Shown: positions 11,963 through 22,710 of the stretch, in pieces
Layout: each line of letters begins with the position of its first letter
How positions within the stretch are numbered: the first letter of the stretch is position 1
Assembly: GCF_907165205.1 (NCBI RefSeq)
Contig: NC_058190.1
Coordinates: 4,348,001-4,412,000, forward strand
Length of the DNA stretch: 64,000 nucleotides
Source of the DNA: Coccinella septempunctata
Lineage: Eukaryota > Arthropoda > Insecta > Coleoptera > Coccinellidae
Direction: 5' to 3'
The notes under the pieces: model-generated
Database searches by the model: none
What the model was told of the DNA's origin: nothing
The model's input: the letters and a program-made list of their open reading frames with translations, nothing else
Program-made: the position numbers and the translations under genes

Positions 11963-12521
11963 TGACGTCATTTCATGATTGACAAATCATACCCATTTAT
12001 TTCTCCATTTTCTATTTTTGAGATGGATCATTTATTGGAAAGAATCAACCAAAATAATTCTCTGAACTCCACTCAAATCAGAAGGAAGCATAGTTTAGTG
12101 GTTGATTGAGCGTTCAAATATTCACGATACCGGCAGCTAATAAGACCGATGAGATTACAACGAAACGGTGTCGAATTAACAAAAAAAACTCGCAAAATTT
12201 ATCGCCCTCATGATTCAAGATTATGATTACCACATCTATTATCCCGGCATACCCACAAAAATCCAAGAACCGTGTTAACTGACTAATAACCCCCATTAAT
12301 CTGCAACCCGAGGACAGGGAGGATAATAGCAGTTGATAATGAAACTGAAAGACCTTGATCAAATAACTCGTCGCTGAAAATGTCAAGGAATCACCACTGA
12401 ACGATGTGAATCGAGCGTTTCTCCCATCTCCCTCTTTCTCTGACGTCACCACGTGACCCACATTCATTCAGTTATATCCAGAGTGTTTCCTCCTCCCAGC
12501 TATGACATCGTATTGACGTCA
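11963..12521. promoter_or_regulatory. Cluster of CRE and E-box sites, promoter-like
   Basis: There are three perfect palindromic TGACGTCA sites (11963-11970, 12441-12448, 12514-12521) and a CACGTG E-box at 12450-12455 only one base from the second site. A TTCAGTTA initiator-like sequence lies near 12469. Local GC is higher than the neighbours. CREB/ATF-type factors bind TGACGTCA, and three in 560 bp is far above chance. No first exon could be tied to it. The split gene at 15450-17626 on the plus strand is a candidate target. Confidence 0.4.
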
Positions 12522-13784
12522 TCGTATAGCCAAAACAAATTTCGTACAGAATCGATCGGAGGATTTATGGATATTGGATCTCGCGTGTCTGTTGGTGTAT
12601 TTTTGACCGAAATTATTAAAGTATAAATTTCTAGTTTCCATTCGGTTTATTCTGATTGCCAAGCTTTGTGAGATACGAGGACTATTTTGTGGTTTATTTT
12701 CGGACGGGATGGAGTTAGTGGTTATTGACAGGAACAGGAATATTTCGTACTCTAATTTAGAGGATCTGATCGGAATTTTATAATCGAAGAGCACTTATCT
12801 CACTTAACTTGAGTACGCCTTGTTTTTGCTCTTCATTCAAGTATCGGACTCGATCTTGAAAACTGATAAGTGTCATGAATTTTTTTCTGTGGGATGGGGA
12901 GACGGATCTCATATCAAATTTTTTCAATTTCTTCATGGAAACTTACCCTCTTAAGTATAAAGTATAATAACTGAATAACTAAATAACTGAACAGGTGAAA
13001 ATGCAATTGTTTACCCCCAACACCAACAGGCTTAAAAAGAAACCTGGCGATTTTCCACTAGTCTGGTAGCAGAATGGGGTTCCACAGGGAAAGAAAACAG
13101 GGACTAACCTTCCTTCCGTACCGGCTTTTTTGCTATCACCTTGCTGATTCAGAAGACACAAGGCACTTCACTCAAAGTTTCTCAATATCACTCTGGGTTA
13201 ACTAATAGATGATTTCAAGAGTGATGACAAATGCGGCGACATTGCTCGGGGTTTTAAAGAAAAAACTTTCGGCGCGTCCGACGATGATATTGTTATTGTC
13301 GTGATTGACAGACGAAGAGTTTATTTTTCTGCCCGCTTAGTGTCGCCAGCTACTGGGATAAAAACCGCCTGACGAACCCGTGTCAGGCAACCCTTCACAA
13401 TCGGACAAAGTTCTACCTAAAATGAGTAACCTCACTGCATTCTCTTTCATAAAATTAGCCAGCTGGCCATGGAAATTTGACACATTTCACGCTTTGAAGT
13501 AGGAAAATGTGAGGAGACATATATAATATAATGATGATAGTTATGGGTAACTAGGTAGGTTTTGGATTTTTAGAATAAAATAATGTTAATGTCAATTTTG
13601 AGAATTGAATGTCAAAATAGAATTTCTCGATACAGTTTTGTATTTTTGTATATTCCTTTTTAAGAACCTGATGATCTGAAGTAAGGCGGGTAGCTTTTCT
13701 TTCGGGTTACAACAATCGCAACGTGAATTTACTTCAGAAAATAAATAAGTTCGAAAATATACGATGTAGATTAACATTAGGTTG
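12522..13784. other. Stretch without a supported gene
   Basis: It contains several short open frames on the minus strand (for example 12519-12794, which opens with GTG) that lack protein signatures. The part at 13250-13400 is GC-richer and holds GCCAGCTACTGGG and GGTTCGTCAGG-like sequence on one strand or the other. It could be the internal side of LTR A copy 1, but no gag or pol reading is visible. Confidence 0.4.
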
Positions 13785-14906
13785 AAAATATGAGCGAATC
13801 GATCAGCGAACATACATTCGGGAAATTCGAACCGATCACGAGCACTTTATAAAGTTTCTACCGGGTACAGTGAAAAATCAAAGGTTGTTCAATAAAATGC
13901 GCCAACTGAGTAAATGGACACTAAGGATGACCTCGCGAAGTGAAATGACTTGCTATACGGTATCGGGAGATAATTAATTGTAATTGTATTTCTCCAGAAA
14001 TGAAAGAAACACAACCAGGGCGGATCTACTCGAGACTTTTATTCGCTACCCCAAGGGCTACGCTCCATGACTGATAGCGAAGAAAAGGTCTATTTTGAGC
14101 GCAACTACGGGATTTCACTGACGACGAGCGGTATTTCTTATTCTCTACCCAAAGGGCTTACGCACCATGACTGATAGAAAAGAAGAGATTCCTTTTTCAA
14201 CACTTATGACGCGGAACGCGAACAGGGGGTTGACGGGACTTTCTCTTCACTACCCCAAGGGCTTACGCACCATGACTGATAGCGAAGGGAAAAGTCAGAC
14301 TCGCGAAACAGGGTAAAGTATGGCAAAAGATAACAGAAAACGATACAGTACAGCAGTGTCAAAGAAGCAACCGGTGTAAGTCTAATAAAGAAACTGAATG
14401 GTACAGACGGGGACCTACCTCCTTTATTTCAGGCACTCGCGGAAAACAAACGAAAACTAAAAATTAATTTCTGAGAGCACTATCTTTGTAACACAAAATC
14501 ATTTCTGAATTTGTTGAACGCCTTGTCGTGCACACAATCGCAGAGACAAGAAAAGAGAGTAAAGAGCGTCAAGTGAGTAAAAAGTGACCGTCGCGGGGGA
14601 AAATCTGCTTTTATAGGCAAATCCCCCCACACGTTAAAAATTTGAAAATTCCAGAATGCGACAATAGTAAAAACGTCGTCAGCTCCGGTTTATCGCATAT
14701 CAACATCAGAAAAACGTCAAAATCTTCAACGGCATGCAAGAAAAACAACGTTAAACACAGATAAACGATTTTCGACATTTACTCTGCCTATTGGAATGAA
14801 TTTACTGAATATTTGAGAATTGAATATTTTCAAAGGCGGAAATGTGAAATGAAAGGAATGCACTAAAATGAACTCCAATTTTCTCAGAAAACTGGAATTC
14901 ATTACA
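13785..14906 (-). mobile_element. LTR family A, copy 1 (inverted relative to 60922)
   Basis: On the minus strand it starts TGTAATGAATTCCAG at 14906 and follows the solo LTR at 60922-62190. Shared features include the TATAAAAG box (complement at 14608-14615), the AATAAAGGAGGTAGG polyadenylation region and the CTATCAGTCATGG...GCCCTTGGGGTAG repeats. This copy carries three of those roughly 100-bp repeats against two in the other. Homology fades below about 13785, so the 3' LTR end is not fixed. Its 5' terminal ACA is the target of the MITE that follows. Confidence 0.75.
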
Positions 14907-15115
14907 AGGTCCTTTCGTTTGCATAAAAAGTGTAGAACTTTTTTACAGTCGATTCTGGTATTCGTTTGCTAATTGAATTTACACCAGTGTAGAGGAGGTG
15001 TAGTTTGTCTACATCTCCTTTTGACTATGTGTAGATAAACTACACTTCCTCCACACTGGTGTAAATCAAATTGAGGGTAGAAAAGTGCTACACTTTTTTG
15101 CAAAGGGAAGGACCT
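14907..15115. mobile_element. MITE family G, copy 1, with 3-bp target duplication
   Basis: This 209-bp element has ends AGGTCCTTTCGTTTGC and the complement GCAAAGGGAAGGACCT. It is flanked by ACA on both sides (14904-14906 and 15116-15118). The interior is a second large palindrome built from TTTACACCAGTGTAGAGG and its complement, so the single strand can fold end to end. It is non-coding. The 3-bp duplication points to PIF/Harbinger-like mobilisation, but that is inference. Confidence 0.85.
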
Positions 15116-15118
15116 ACA

Positions 15119-15215
15119 ATTAACGTTTATGCAAACTGATTGAAGGGATTGCTCATCTAGATATTTGCATGGGAAGGACAAGAGATCAGTGCTTAAATAT
15201 TTGATTTTATTTATT
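15119..15215. repeat. Dispersed repeat shared with 36966-37050 and 29870-29935
   Basis: The block ACGTTTATGCAAACTGATTGAAGG...AGAGATCAGT is also found near 36966 (same strand) and near 29870 and 41700 (complement). It is part of the larger non-coding repeat that surrounds the helix-turn-helix exon copies. A piece of repeat R1 follows at 15285-15350. Confidence 0.6.
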
Positions 15216-15449
15216 CTTGTAATTGAGAAAAATTACATTATTTATACATAATAAGCAGTTTCTTGAAAAGAGAAGCAGCATTGTGTAACTTTTGACCAGT
15301 TCTACCTTCTGTTGAAAAGAAGCCTCACCTTCAAATACACCCTGTATATGTATATTTTGACGGTAATTTTCTGTCTGCTTCTCGCAATTGGTTTTTCAAT
15401 CGGCTGTACTAAATTTATGTGTTTTTCATTTCGTTTTCGTTGTTTTCAG

Positions 15450-17626
15450 TTGTACCTACCAAAGAGGTGTATCGGTAAAATTCCCATACGGTAAGTCTAC
15501 CCGCTATCTCATCATCATCATCATCATTGCTGTATCCCGTTACCAGGAATAAATCTACAAAAAGGCAAAAAAAAAAACGGTGCAAACAGACTTATAATTT
15601 CTTAGGGCTAATTGCTACTGTGTGCCCTCCTGTGACTGAAGAGAAACAACCGTGACCTACAGATCCTTCCACACTCCGGGCATGGATAGTCACCAACTAG
15701 ATCTGGCCGCCGCTCTATCCTTCTCGAGTCTCCATTATAACTGTGGACCAAAGACCTCCACTGTTATCTGTCTAACGCTAGTTGTTCCCAGTTATGATTG
15801 GCATTAACTGATTTTAGGGATTGATGTAGTGTATCCTTCTTAAATCGCTTATAACTGGCCTCCTGGTTTCCGGGTTCCCTCTGTCAATTCGCCATACAGA
15901 GCTCAATTGTACAACTCGCGCGTTGCAAGACGGCATTCGAAACTTTGCGTTTGTTCTAGCTGTTTAATATATCGCCTGTAGGGCGTCCAGCTTTCGCTTC
16001 CGTAAAAAAGCGTTGGGAGGACCACTACTTTGTAAACAGCTGTCTTGGTCTTCAGATTGAGGTCGTGATTTTGGAACACTCTGTCCTTTAGCTTCCAGAA
16101 TACCCGTGATGCCGAATTGATACGGTTGTGTATTTCCGTGTCCAGGTTAGGCCTATATAGTATTTATGAAGCTTCCCAAGTATTTGAACTGCTCGACCTG
16201 TTCTAGAGTTTCATTCTCCAGGCTGATATCTGTTTGAAGGCTTACTGGCGGACTTACCTGGATTTTGGTTTAGTCGATATTGAGTCTAAGGCCTAAAGCT
16301 TCGTATAAATGTTTATAGGTGTCCTATGTGTCCTCTGAGCTGCTAGAAATAAGTGCACAGTCGTCGGCATATCAAAGTTCTGTGATATACTTTGAACGGG
16401 TTTTTGCTCTGAGGCGGTTCAGGTTAAATAGGCCTCCATCAAATCTTAATCTTATTCCAACACCTCTTACAGGCATACTCATGTCGGCAATTATCGAGAC
16501 AGCTATGGTGAAAATATTGAGCAGTAAAGGCGCTAATAAGCAGCCTTTTTTTATTCCAGAGTTGGTAACGAAGTGATCGGTTGTAGCGCCATTATGCTGT
16601 ATTCTAGCAGTGTTGTTGGCATGAAGGCTTTTACACACTGCTAAGAATTTTTCGGGTACTCCAAGACGTCCCATGATTTTCCATAGATCTACGATTCATC
16701 GAGTCGAAGGCCTTACTGAAATCGATGTAGGCTATATAGATCCTTGATTGTTGTTCACGGACCTTCTCTTGCAGCTGTCGCAGTGTAAAAATTAGGTCCA
16801 TCGTACCTCGATTTGGTCGAAAGCCGCACTGGGATTCAGGTCATAGCTTTACTAAGAGTGGAATCAGACGAATAGTCATTATCTTCGAGAGAATTTTGCC
16901 GGCCACGCTAAGCAACGATATGCCCCTTGCAATTTGACGTATCGCCTTTGTTCTTATAGAGGTTGATAACTAAAGCGTCTCTGAAGTCTTGTGGCACATC
17001 TCCTTGTTCCCAGATCTTGCGGAATAGTGTTAGGAGACTATTGACAATGTCTTCATCCAGGACTTTGAATACCTCCGCTGAAACGCCGTCTAGACCAGTT
17101 GACTTATCATTTACCATATTTTTTATCGCACTTATGATTTCCAAAATTGAGATTCTATCCACCATTTGTATTCTCTTCGTGAATGTCAGTTTGTAACCTT
17201 CGTCTCGAAATCCCATTTCATGATTAAATAAATGGAAGGCAGAAATTCAACACGGAAGCAGGAAAATCTAAACAAACCCTAATCAAATTTTGACGAAATA
17301 ACATTGACAGATATGACGAGAGCGCATATAATTCCAGTCAGTTACCCCTTGAAAGTTAAAAGCTCTCTCCACGCATTGGATATCGAACATATCCTTTGTA
17401 ACATTCGGGGAACTAGAGCAGATGATGTAATTATTGCCACTGAAACGCGTTCGTTAGAGCCGTAAGTCCAAAATGGTGTATTTACTGTTAATTAATCAAA
17501 TTATTTCTGTTCATTGAATTCAATTGTTTCTCCAGGTCGCTAGTAAAGATGAAATTGCGAAGGATTTGGATGGAGAAAGTGAAGAAAGATAGATATACAA
17601 TTATTGTACAGGATACATTTCCATGA
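15450..17626 (+). CDS. Split gene, at least three exons, unknown product (3' part)
   Basis: Exons are 15450-15490, 17311-17461 and 17536-17626. The first follows TTGTTTTCAG and ends at GTAAGT. The last intron (74 bp) has GTAAGT and TTTCTCCAG. Joined, they give one open frame ending in TGA at 17624, with AATAAA at 17629-17634. It reads YQRGVSVKFPYDMTRAH, then KVKSSLHALDIEHILCNIRG, then RADDVIIATETRSLEP, and ends RYTIIVQDTFP. The acceptor before 17311 (ACATTGACAG) is weak. If unused, the ATG at 17313 would start a 79-residue protein, because an in-frame TAA lies upstream. LINE copy 3 sits antisense inside the first intron. Exons further 5' must exist if 15450 is real, but I could not find them. 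No family is recognised. The phase fit and splice signals are seen; expression is inferred. Confidence 0.55.
15511..17216 (-). pseudogene. Non-LTR retrotransposon fragment, LINE copy 3 (longest)
   Basis: On the minus strand it covers the RT fingers (IMVNDKSTGLDGVSAEVF-like, then VINLYKNKGDTSNC), a decayed middle, NSGIKKGCLLAPLLLNIF, the palm YADDCALIS preceded by an in-frame TGA near 16385, and then the same post-RT region and tail as copies 1 and 2. It has several frameshifts and is truncated at 17216. The 3' tail ends in an (ATG)n run at 15511-15528. It lies in an intron of the split gene, opposite to its transcription, which would be tolerated by splicing. Confidence 0.8.
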
Positions 17627-17773
17627 ATAATAAAATGACTTGGAACATAGATCAATATCAGAAAAAATTCTCGAATTCTAATACCAACTATAAATTTTCT
17701 GATTTCTTCAACTTCTTTTTCCTATATCCACGGCTACCTAGGGCATTCAGACAAATTTTCAGTACGACCCAAT

Positions 17774-17983
17774 AGGTCCTTTCGTTTGCATAAAAAGTGT
17801 AGCAGTTTTCTACACTCGATTTGATTTACACCAGTGTAGAGGAAGTGTAGTTTATCTACACATAGTCAAAAGAAGATGTAGATAAACTACACCTCCTCTA
17901 CACTGGTGTAAATTCAATCAGCAAACGAATACTAAAATCTAGTGTAGAAAATTGCTATACTGTTTATGCAAACGAAAGGACCT
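17774..17983. mobile_element. MITE family G, copy 2, with 3-bp target duplication
   Basis: A 210-bp element with near-perfect ends (AGGTCCTTTCGTTTGCATA and the complement), flanked by AAT at 17771-17773 and 17984-17986. Relative to copy 1 the interior palindrome is in the opposite orientation. Ends and stem are better preserved than in copy 1, so it may be younger. It lies between the split gene and the IF1-like ORF. Confidence 0.85.
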
Positions 17984-18398
17984 AATGAGTCGGAAAATTG
18001 CAATACTCAATCGGATTCTTTTTTCATTACTATTAACAGAGAACTTTTTTTACGTGGCCTGCAGAATAATAAAAGTGATTCAAAACCAAAAACCTTGCCC
18101 ACTTGCCTATTTGAACATCACGGAATTATAATATAATTGTATTGACATTCCTAGTGATAGTTTTCAAAAGACTGACCCGTCTATTCGAATCACCCCACAC
18201 AGAATCCTCATTCAGCTAGGTTAAATATTGGATTGGGGCATATACAGGATAAAGAAGAAGAATATTAAATCGTTATCACGTCACATTTTCATGAAATGTC
18301 AAAATTCATCGTCAAATAAAAATTCGAAATGATTTCATAAAATATTGAGAAAAGTCCACCAAAAAAAAAAAACAGTAAAACATTCAACCGACCAAACT

Positions 18399-18629
18399 AT
18401 GCTTAAATTGTACAGGAGATTTTTTCATAGTTCTAGGAAGCTTCTATGTGAGTACAATAAAACTGGTGGTCAACTAGATAAAAGAAGGAAAGCTTTAGAA
18501 GAAGAATACTTTCACAGGCAGAACAAGGATTTGTTGAAACGGTTACAAACTAAAAAAACCGGTAGAGTGCAGAAAACAATGAAAGATGAAAACGCGAAAG
18601 AAAGGACAGAAGATAAGAAGAACGAATGA
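18399..18629 (+). CDS. ATP synthase inhibitor IF1-like protein (76 residues)
   Basis: The ORF starts at ATG 18399. Residues 1-16 (MLKLYRRFFHSSRKLL) look like a mitochondrial targeting peptide: basic, hydrophobic and Ser-rich, without acidic residues. Residues 23-50 read GGQLDKRRKALEEEYFHRQN and continue into a KDLLKRLQ helix. This matches the minimal inhibitory segment of IF1 (GG, then KR, A, EEE-YF-R, then K-QL), the part that blocks F1-ATPase when matrix pH falls. The tail after residue 52 is very Lys/Glu-rich but shorter and less regular than the usual IF1 coiled coil. No intron is visible, so a retrocopy or a simplified paralogue is possible. An AATAAA occurs near 18790. A 12-A run upstream belongs to the 5' flank. 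Family assignment is by eye. Confidence 0.6.
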   Translation: MLKLYRRFFHSSRKLLCEYNKTGGQLDKRRKALEEEYFHRQNKDLLKRLQTKKTGRVQKTMKDENAKERTEDKKNE

Positions 18630-18909
18630 GAATTTCTCAGAACATATCTGGGTGAAGTAAAGGAGGGAATTAGACATCTATACTGATGGGCAATCCTGGA
18701 AGAACAATGAAGTTAGTAGGTGAAATTATAAAACACTATTAATTTTGAAAACTTACAACTCATCTTCGTCTGTACTATCTATTGAAACCTAATAAATATT
18801 TGGACGGTTGGAACTATTGTTTATAATTCAGAAGAAAAAATATTCAGATTGAAATGCCCTTGCTTACAAGGTGTTATCAAAGGTGAGGCTTTTATTCGCA
18901 GGAGGTAGG

Positions 18910-20793
18910 TGTTAAAAATTGAGCGAAGCCCTCCTCCGACCTCTCTCTAGTCTACGCTCCTGACCAGCTCCGGTGGCCGCGTATGGTACTCCGATTCGGC
19001 GGTGCGCTGGTTGAACGACGCAGCGGCCCCACTTTCAGTGTTTTTCAGGAGTGAAAAACCACACATTTACACATTTTTCTTAAGATTCTCTTTGTTAGCT
19101 TCGTTGAATTGACTTCGCGCTGCTATCATTGTGATTTGTAACACCTCAATTTAAGTTCACCTCTTTTAGTTGTTCTCAATTTTTAAGTCTTCTCGCACAA
19201 TCCTGGTGCTAAATTGTTCTTCTCAAAAGGTAAAGTACACTCAGACTACTCAAAATTATTAATTACTCCATTTTCATGATAATTTCACTCGGCTGAAATT
19301 AGTCCACGTGCAAGAGATTCAGAATCTAGAAATAGATTCCGAATCCTTGCGAGCACTGCTCAATTGAAATGACCTCTCAACTCAAATCGAACTATTGTCT
19401 TCTCAAAACTATATATTTTATCATATTTCATAATTTATATAGATTTTCAGACTTCTCTAGATCATCTCACATGAAAATGGGTATGTAGCACCAGGATTGA
19501 AACTTCTCAAGTTCATCTCTATAAATTTGATAAATGATTTCTTGTCTTCTCGTAATACTCTTTATTATTAGAATCAGTTTTATCATTTTTATAACACCTC
19601 GTATGATCACCTCTTATACATATGACTAATTCATGGTGTTGAGTTTCAGATGAATGAATCCTCATATTCTCCAGGGTGGACCCTGGATGTAGCTGTTTTC
19701 CTCAGAACAGGATATGAACACCTCAACGTTAGTTAACCGATCAATGACATTGCTCGATACACCTCGACCAAGGCTCCACCCTGGAAAGTCTGCTCGAACA
19801 CTCATGTCTACTCGCTTGGTATGGTCTACTCTTTATAATATGTACTCTCATTGTTTCTCTTCTATATTCATTCATCGGACTCAACATGCATGTTAGTTTT
19901 CTCAGCCTTCAGCACATCTCAAAATCTACGATTAGAGATTTATTCAACTCAGTACTCTCATGACTTCTCTTAATTTATCAATTGTTTCTTCTATTTTTCT
20001 GATGAACGTTCTAATCGTGCTTACTTGTAAGCAGTTCGTCTCTGTAAATGCTGAATTCATTGATAAATTTTTGCACTCTTCAAGATCATCTCAATGTATA
20101 TGAATTATACTATGTTCTTCTCATATTAATTATGATTGTCCTTTTCATTTAATTAATTATTATCGAACTTCTCATTTAATTAGAATTTATTGCCCTTTTC
20201 ATATTATTTTTAATATTCTAGTGCTTCTCAAATTCATTAATTCTGTGCTTCTCATTTAACTTGTGCTACTCTTGTTCTGCTCATACTAACATTAACATTA
20301 TTGATCAACTCAAATTTAATGTATCGATTTCTCGTTGATGATCAGACTTAGACATTGCAGTTTCACCTCGGGCCTATTTCTCTGTACTCTCGCGTCTTCT
20401 CTTTAAAATTCAGTATTCTAACCTTCGCGTTTTCTGATAGAAAAAGGAGGCTCTCGCAATCAATTTTCAATTGATTGCCCTATCACTGTGTAACCGTTGT
20501 GTTGATATTGAATTTATTGAACTCCTCAACGTCTAAGTCTGACATCAAGTGACTTCTCATTTGAACTGCTCTGGACCATCTCTTGTTTTTAATTGGATAT
20601 TGTCTCTCTGAGTTTATAGATGTGGTTAATATTAGTTGTTTTGTACTGTATTAGCTTCATGCAGGTGACATATTCATTTTATGATTGTGAATGATACTCA
20701 ATAAATGTTTTTATACCATCTCCAACTCAATTATCTTTTAATACAGTCCACTACTCTTTAATTAAAAATCATAACACCCTCGATTTTTTAACA
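18910..20793 (+). mobile_element. Solo LTR, family B, with 5-bp target duplication
   Basis: The unit starts TGTTAAAAATTGAGC and ends TTTTTTAACA, 1884 bp, flanked by GTAGG (18905-18909 and 20794-20798). TG...CA ends plus a 5-bp direct duplication are what an LTR retrotransposon insertion leaves after LTR-LTR recombination. The interior is strikingly rich in TTCTCA/CTC repeats and has no coding signal. An AATAAA lies near 20700. A truncated second copy is at 8370-9458. It is longer than most insect LTRs. Confidence 0.85.
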
Positions 20794-20882
20794 GTAGGAC
20801 TGGTCAAGGTAAATCGTTTCACAAAAGAAATCTAGAAAATCATAAATGAAATAGATAAAATTAGCTATGAAAAGGCATTATA

Positions 20883-22169
20883 CGAGGATATATTAAAAAA
20901 CTCTTAGCCTACTATAGAACCAGACAATATTTCAATGTCAAAATGTTTTGTTACTCAACATATTCTCCTCTTGATTGGATACATTTATTATAGCGAACCT
21001 GCAACGTCTCTAGACCTTTCAAAAAAAAATTTTTCGGGTTGCCCTGCAAACCAGACCTCCACAGATTTTATTACCTCCTTGTTGGAAGAAAATTTACGAC
21101 CTTTTAAACTTTTTTTCAGTTGAGGAAGGAGATTATAGTCGTATGGAGCCAAATCTGGTGAATAAGGGGGTGTTCTGGTAATTCAAAACCTAAATCACGA
21201 ATTTTTTGCATGATAACATAAGATTTGTGTGCAAGGGCGTTGTTCTGCAAAAATAAAACACCTTTAGATAGCTTTCCGCGTCTTTTCTCTTTAATTTTTT
21301 TCCGTACAGTGGTCAGTAATGTCGAATAGTAATCTCTGGTTATTGTTCTACCCTCATTAACAAAATCAATCATGATTTCTCCATGGCAATCCCAAAAAAC
21401 TGAAGCAAGAACTTTTCGAACAGATTTTTGGACACGAAAATTCTTAGGTCTTGGAGAACCAGAGTGTCGCCATTCCATCGATTGTTCCTTTGTTTCTGAG
21501 TCGTAGAAATATACCCAAGTGCCATCCATAGTAACAATTCGGTTTAAGAAGTCTACATCGTTTTCAAATCGAGCACAGATCGAACGCGATGCTTCTACCC
21601 TTGCACGCTTTTGGTCAACATTCAAACATTTGGGGATACATTTTGCAGCAATTTTTCTCATGTTCAAATTGACGTGAACTATATGATGAACGCGTTCGTA
21701 TGAACTATTCAATCCTTCAGTTTTAGCCCAATACGAACGACAGTCTGATAAAATCATGTCATGAACTGCATCGATATTTTCGGGGGCTGACACAGAAACT
21801 GGCCTTCCCGATCGGTCATCAACTTCAATGGAAAATTTACCTCTTTTGAAGCTTGCAGTCCAGTTGTTCACGGTCGCATACGAAGGACATTGACCACCAA
21901 GGGTATTAAGCATATATCTTCGTAACTCTACTTACCTCTTAACCCTTTTTAAAACAGGTACTTGATGATTGCTCGATACTCCAATTTCGATTTTCACAAT
22001 TTCGGTGAACATCTTCTTTCTTTTAATTTATTGTGTGACTCTGGTTTACTTTTTTGACCTCAAACTTCACACTGACACTTCTTATGAGTTATTGTTCGTT
22101 GCTATGGTAACGCAATATTTGTTTATGCATGGAACTGGTCTAGACTAACTAGATATCAATACATCCTCG
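20883..22169 (-). mobile_element. mariner-family transposon (inactive)
   Basis: Inverted ends CGAGGATATATT and the complement of CGAGGATGTATTGATATC, with TA on each side (20881-20882 and 22170-22171), delimit 1287 bp, the usual mariner size. The transposase gene is on the minus strand. Two further pieces of the same 5' end occur at 25951-26123 and 32974-33092. Confidence 0.88.
20951..22012 (-). pseudogene. mariner transposase, DD34D type, broken
   Basis: From ATG at 22012 the N-terminus has lost frame and has stops (EYRAIIKYLF, stop, KGLRGK, stop). It then runs open from 21913 through SYATVNNWTASFKRG, DDRSGRP and TMDGTWVYFYD (first catalytic Asp). The second catalytic Asp is replaced: LQNNALAHKS instead of the usual LQDNAPAH. 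A one-base loss in a C run near 21168 shifts the SPDLAPYDYNLL block that carries the third Asp. Another single-base insertion follows VWFAGQPEKFF. The original stop (after RGEYVE) is at 20951. Clearly dead. Confidence 0.9.
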
Positions 22170-22345
22170 TAATTTATTTTACACAATATTCTGCTGTTAA
22201 AGTTCTATCAAGGAAAAAAGGTCCCAGAATTTGCCCTTGACTAATGCATACCAAAATGCAAATTTTTTCAATGCTACAACGGTAGGTTATCAAACTTTTC
22301 AATTTTTTGTTAACTTGTCAATTTTCATGTAAACAAATTGATTTA

Positions 22346-22488
22346 TTTTTCTCGAAATGGTGCGGCAGATTCCAACAGAGATTCCAGTCAGTTGAGATAA
22401 AACACGAACCTAGGTTAGTAGAGCTTCTATGATCAGATTTTCAACATTGCTAAATAACTCTGGGGTTTTCTTCTGTGGTCGACCACTT
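22346..22488 (-). pseudogene. Helix-turn-helix fragment of a DDE transposase
   Basis: The minus-strand frame reads GRPQKKTPELFSNVENLI, IEALLT, stop, then VLSQLTGISVGICRTI. The GRP-K-TPE linker followed by a QLTGIS-type recognition helix is typical of the N-terminal region of IS630/mariner-like transposases. Downstream the frame decays. It is not homologous to the mariner or Tc1 copies in this window, so it represents another family. Confidence 0.4.
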
Positions 22489-22710
22489 CTCTAACATGAG
22501 GATGAATTTTTTTCCAAAAAATGAAACTTCATTACAGTGTGTCAATATCGTCCCAAGTTTTCATAAATTCCTTTGATAAATTTGGATTTCATGATGAAAT
22601 GGTCTCAGTATTTCCATTAATTTCGAAAATCACCCTGTAGCTTTCTGGGGTAAGCCAGAAGTTAATTTTTTATAGACAATCCGCACACAGCTAGTCCTAC
22701 TCTATCGCTG

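Noticed and set aside
12519..12794. 91-codon minus-strand frame
   Set aside because: The first codon is GTG, composition is generic and there is no partner sequence.
15312..15494. 60-codon plus-strand frame covering the first visible exon of the split gene
   Set aside because: Its 5' half is repeat R1 and intron-like pyrimidine-rich sequence. The splice acceptor at 15448-15449 explains only the last 41 bases as coding, and in another frame.
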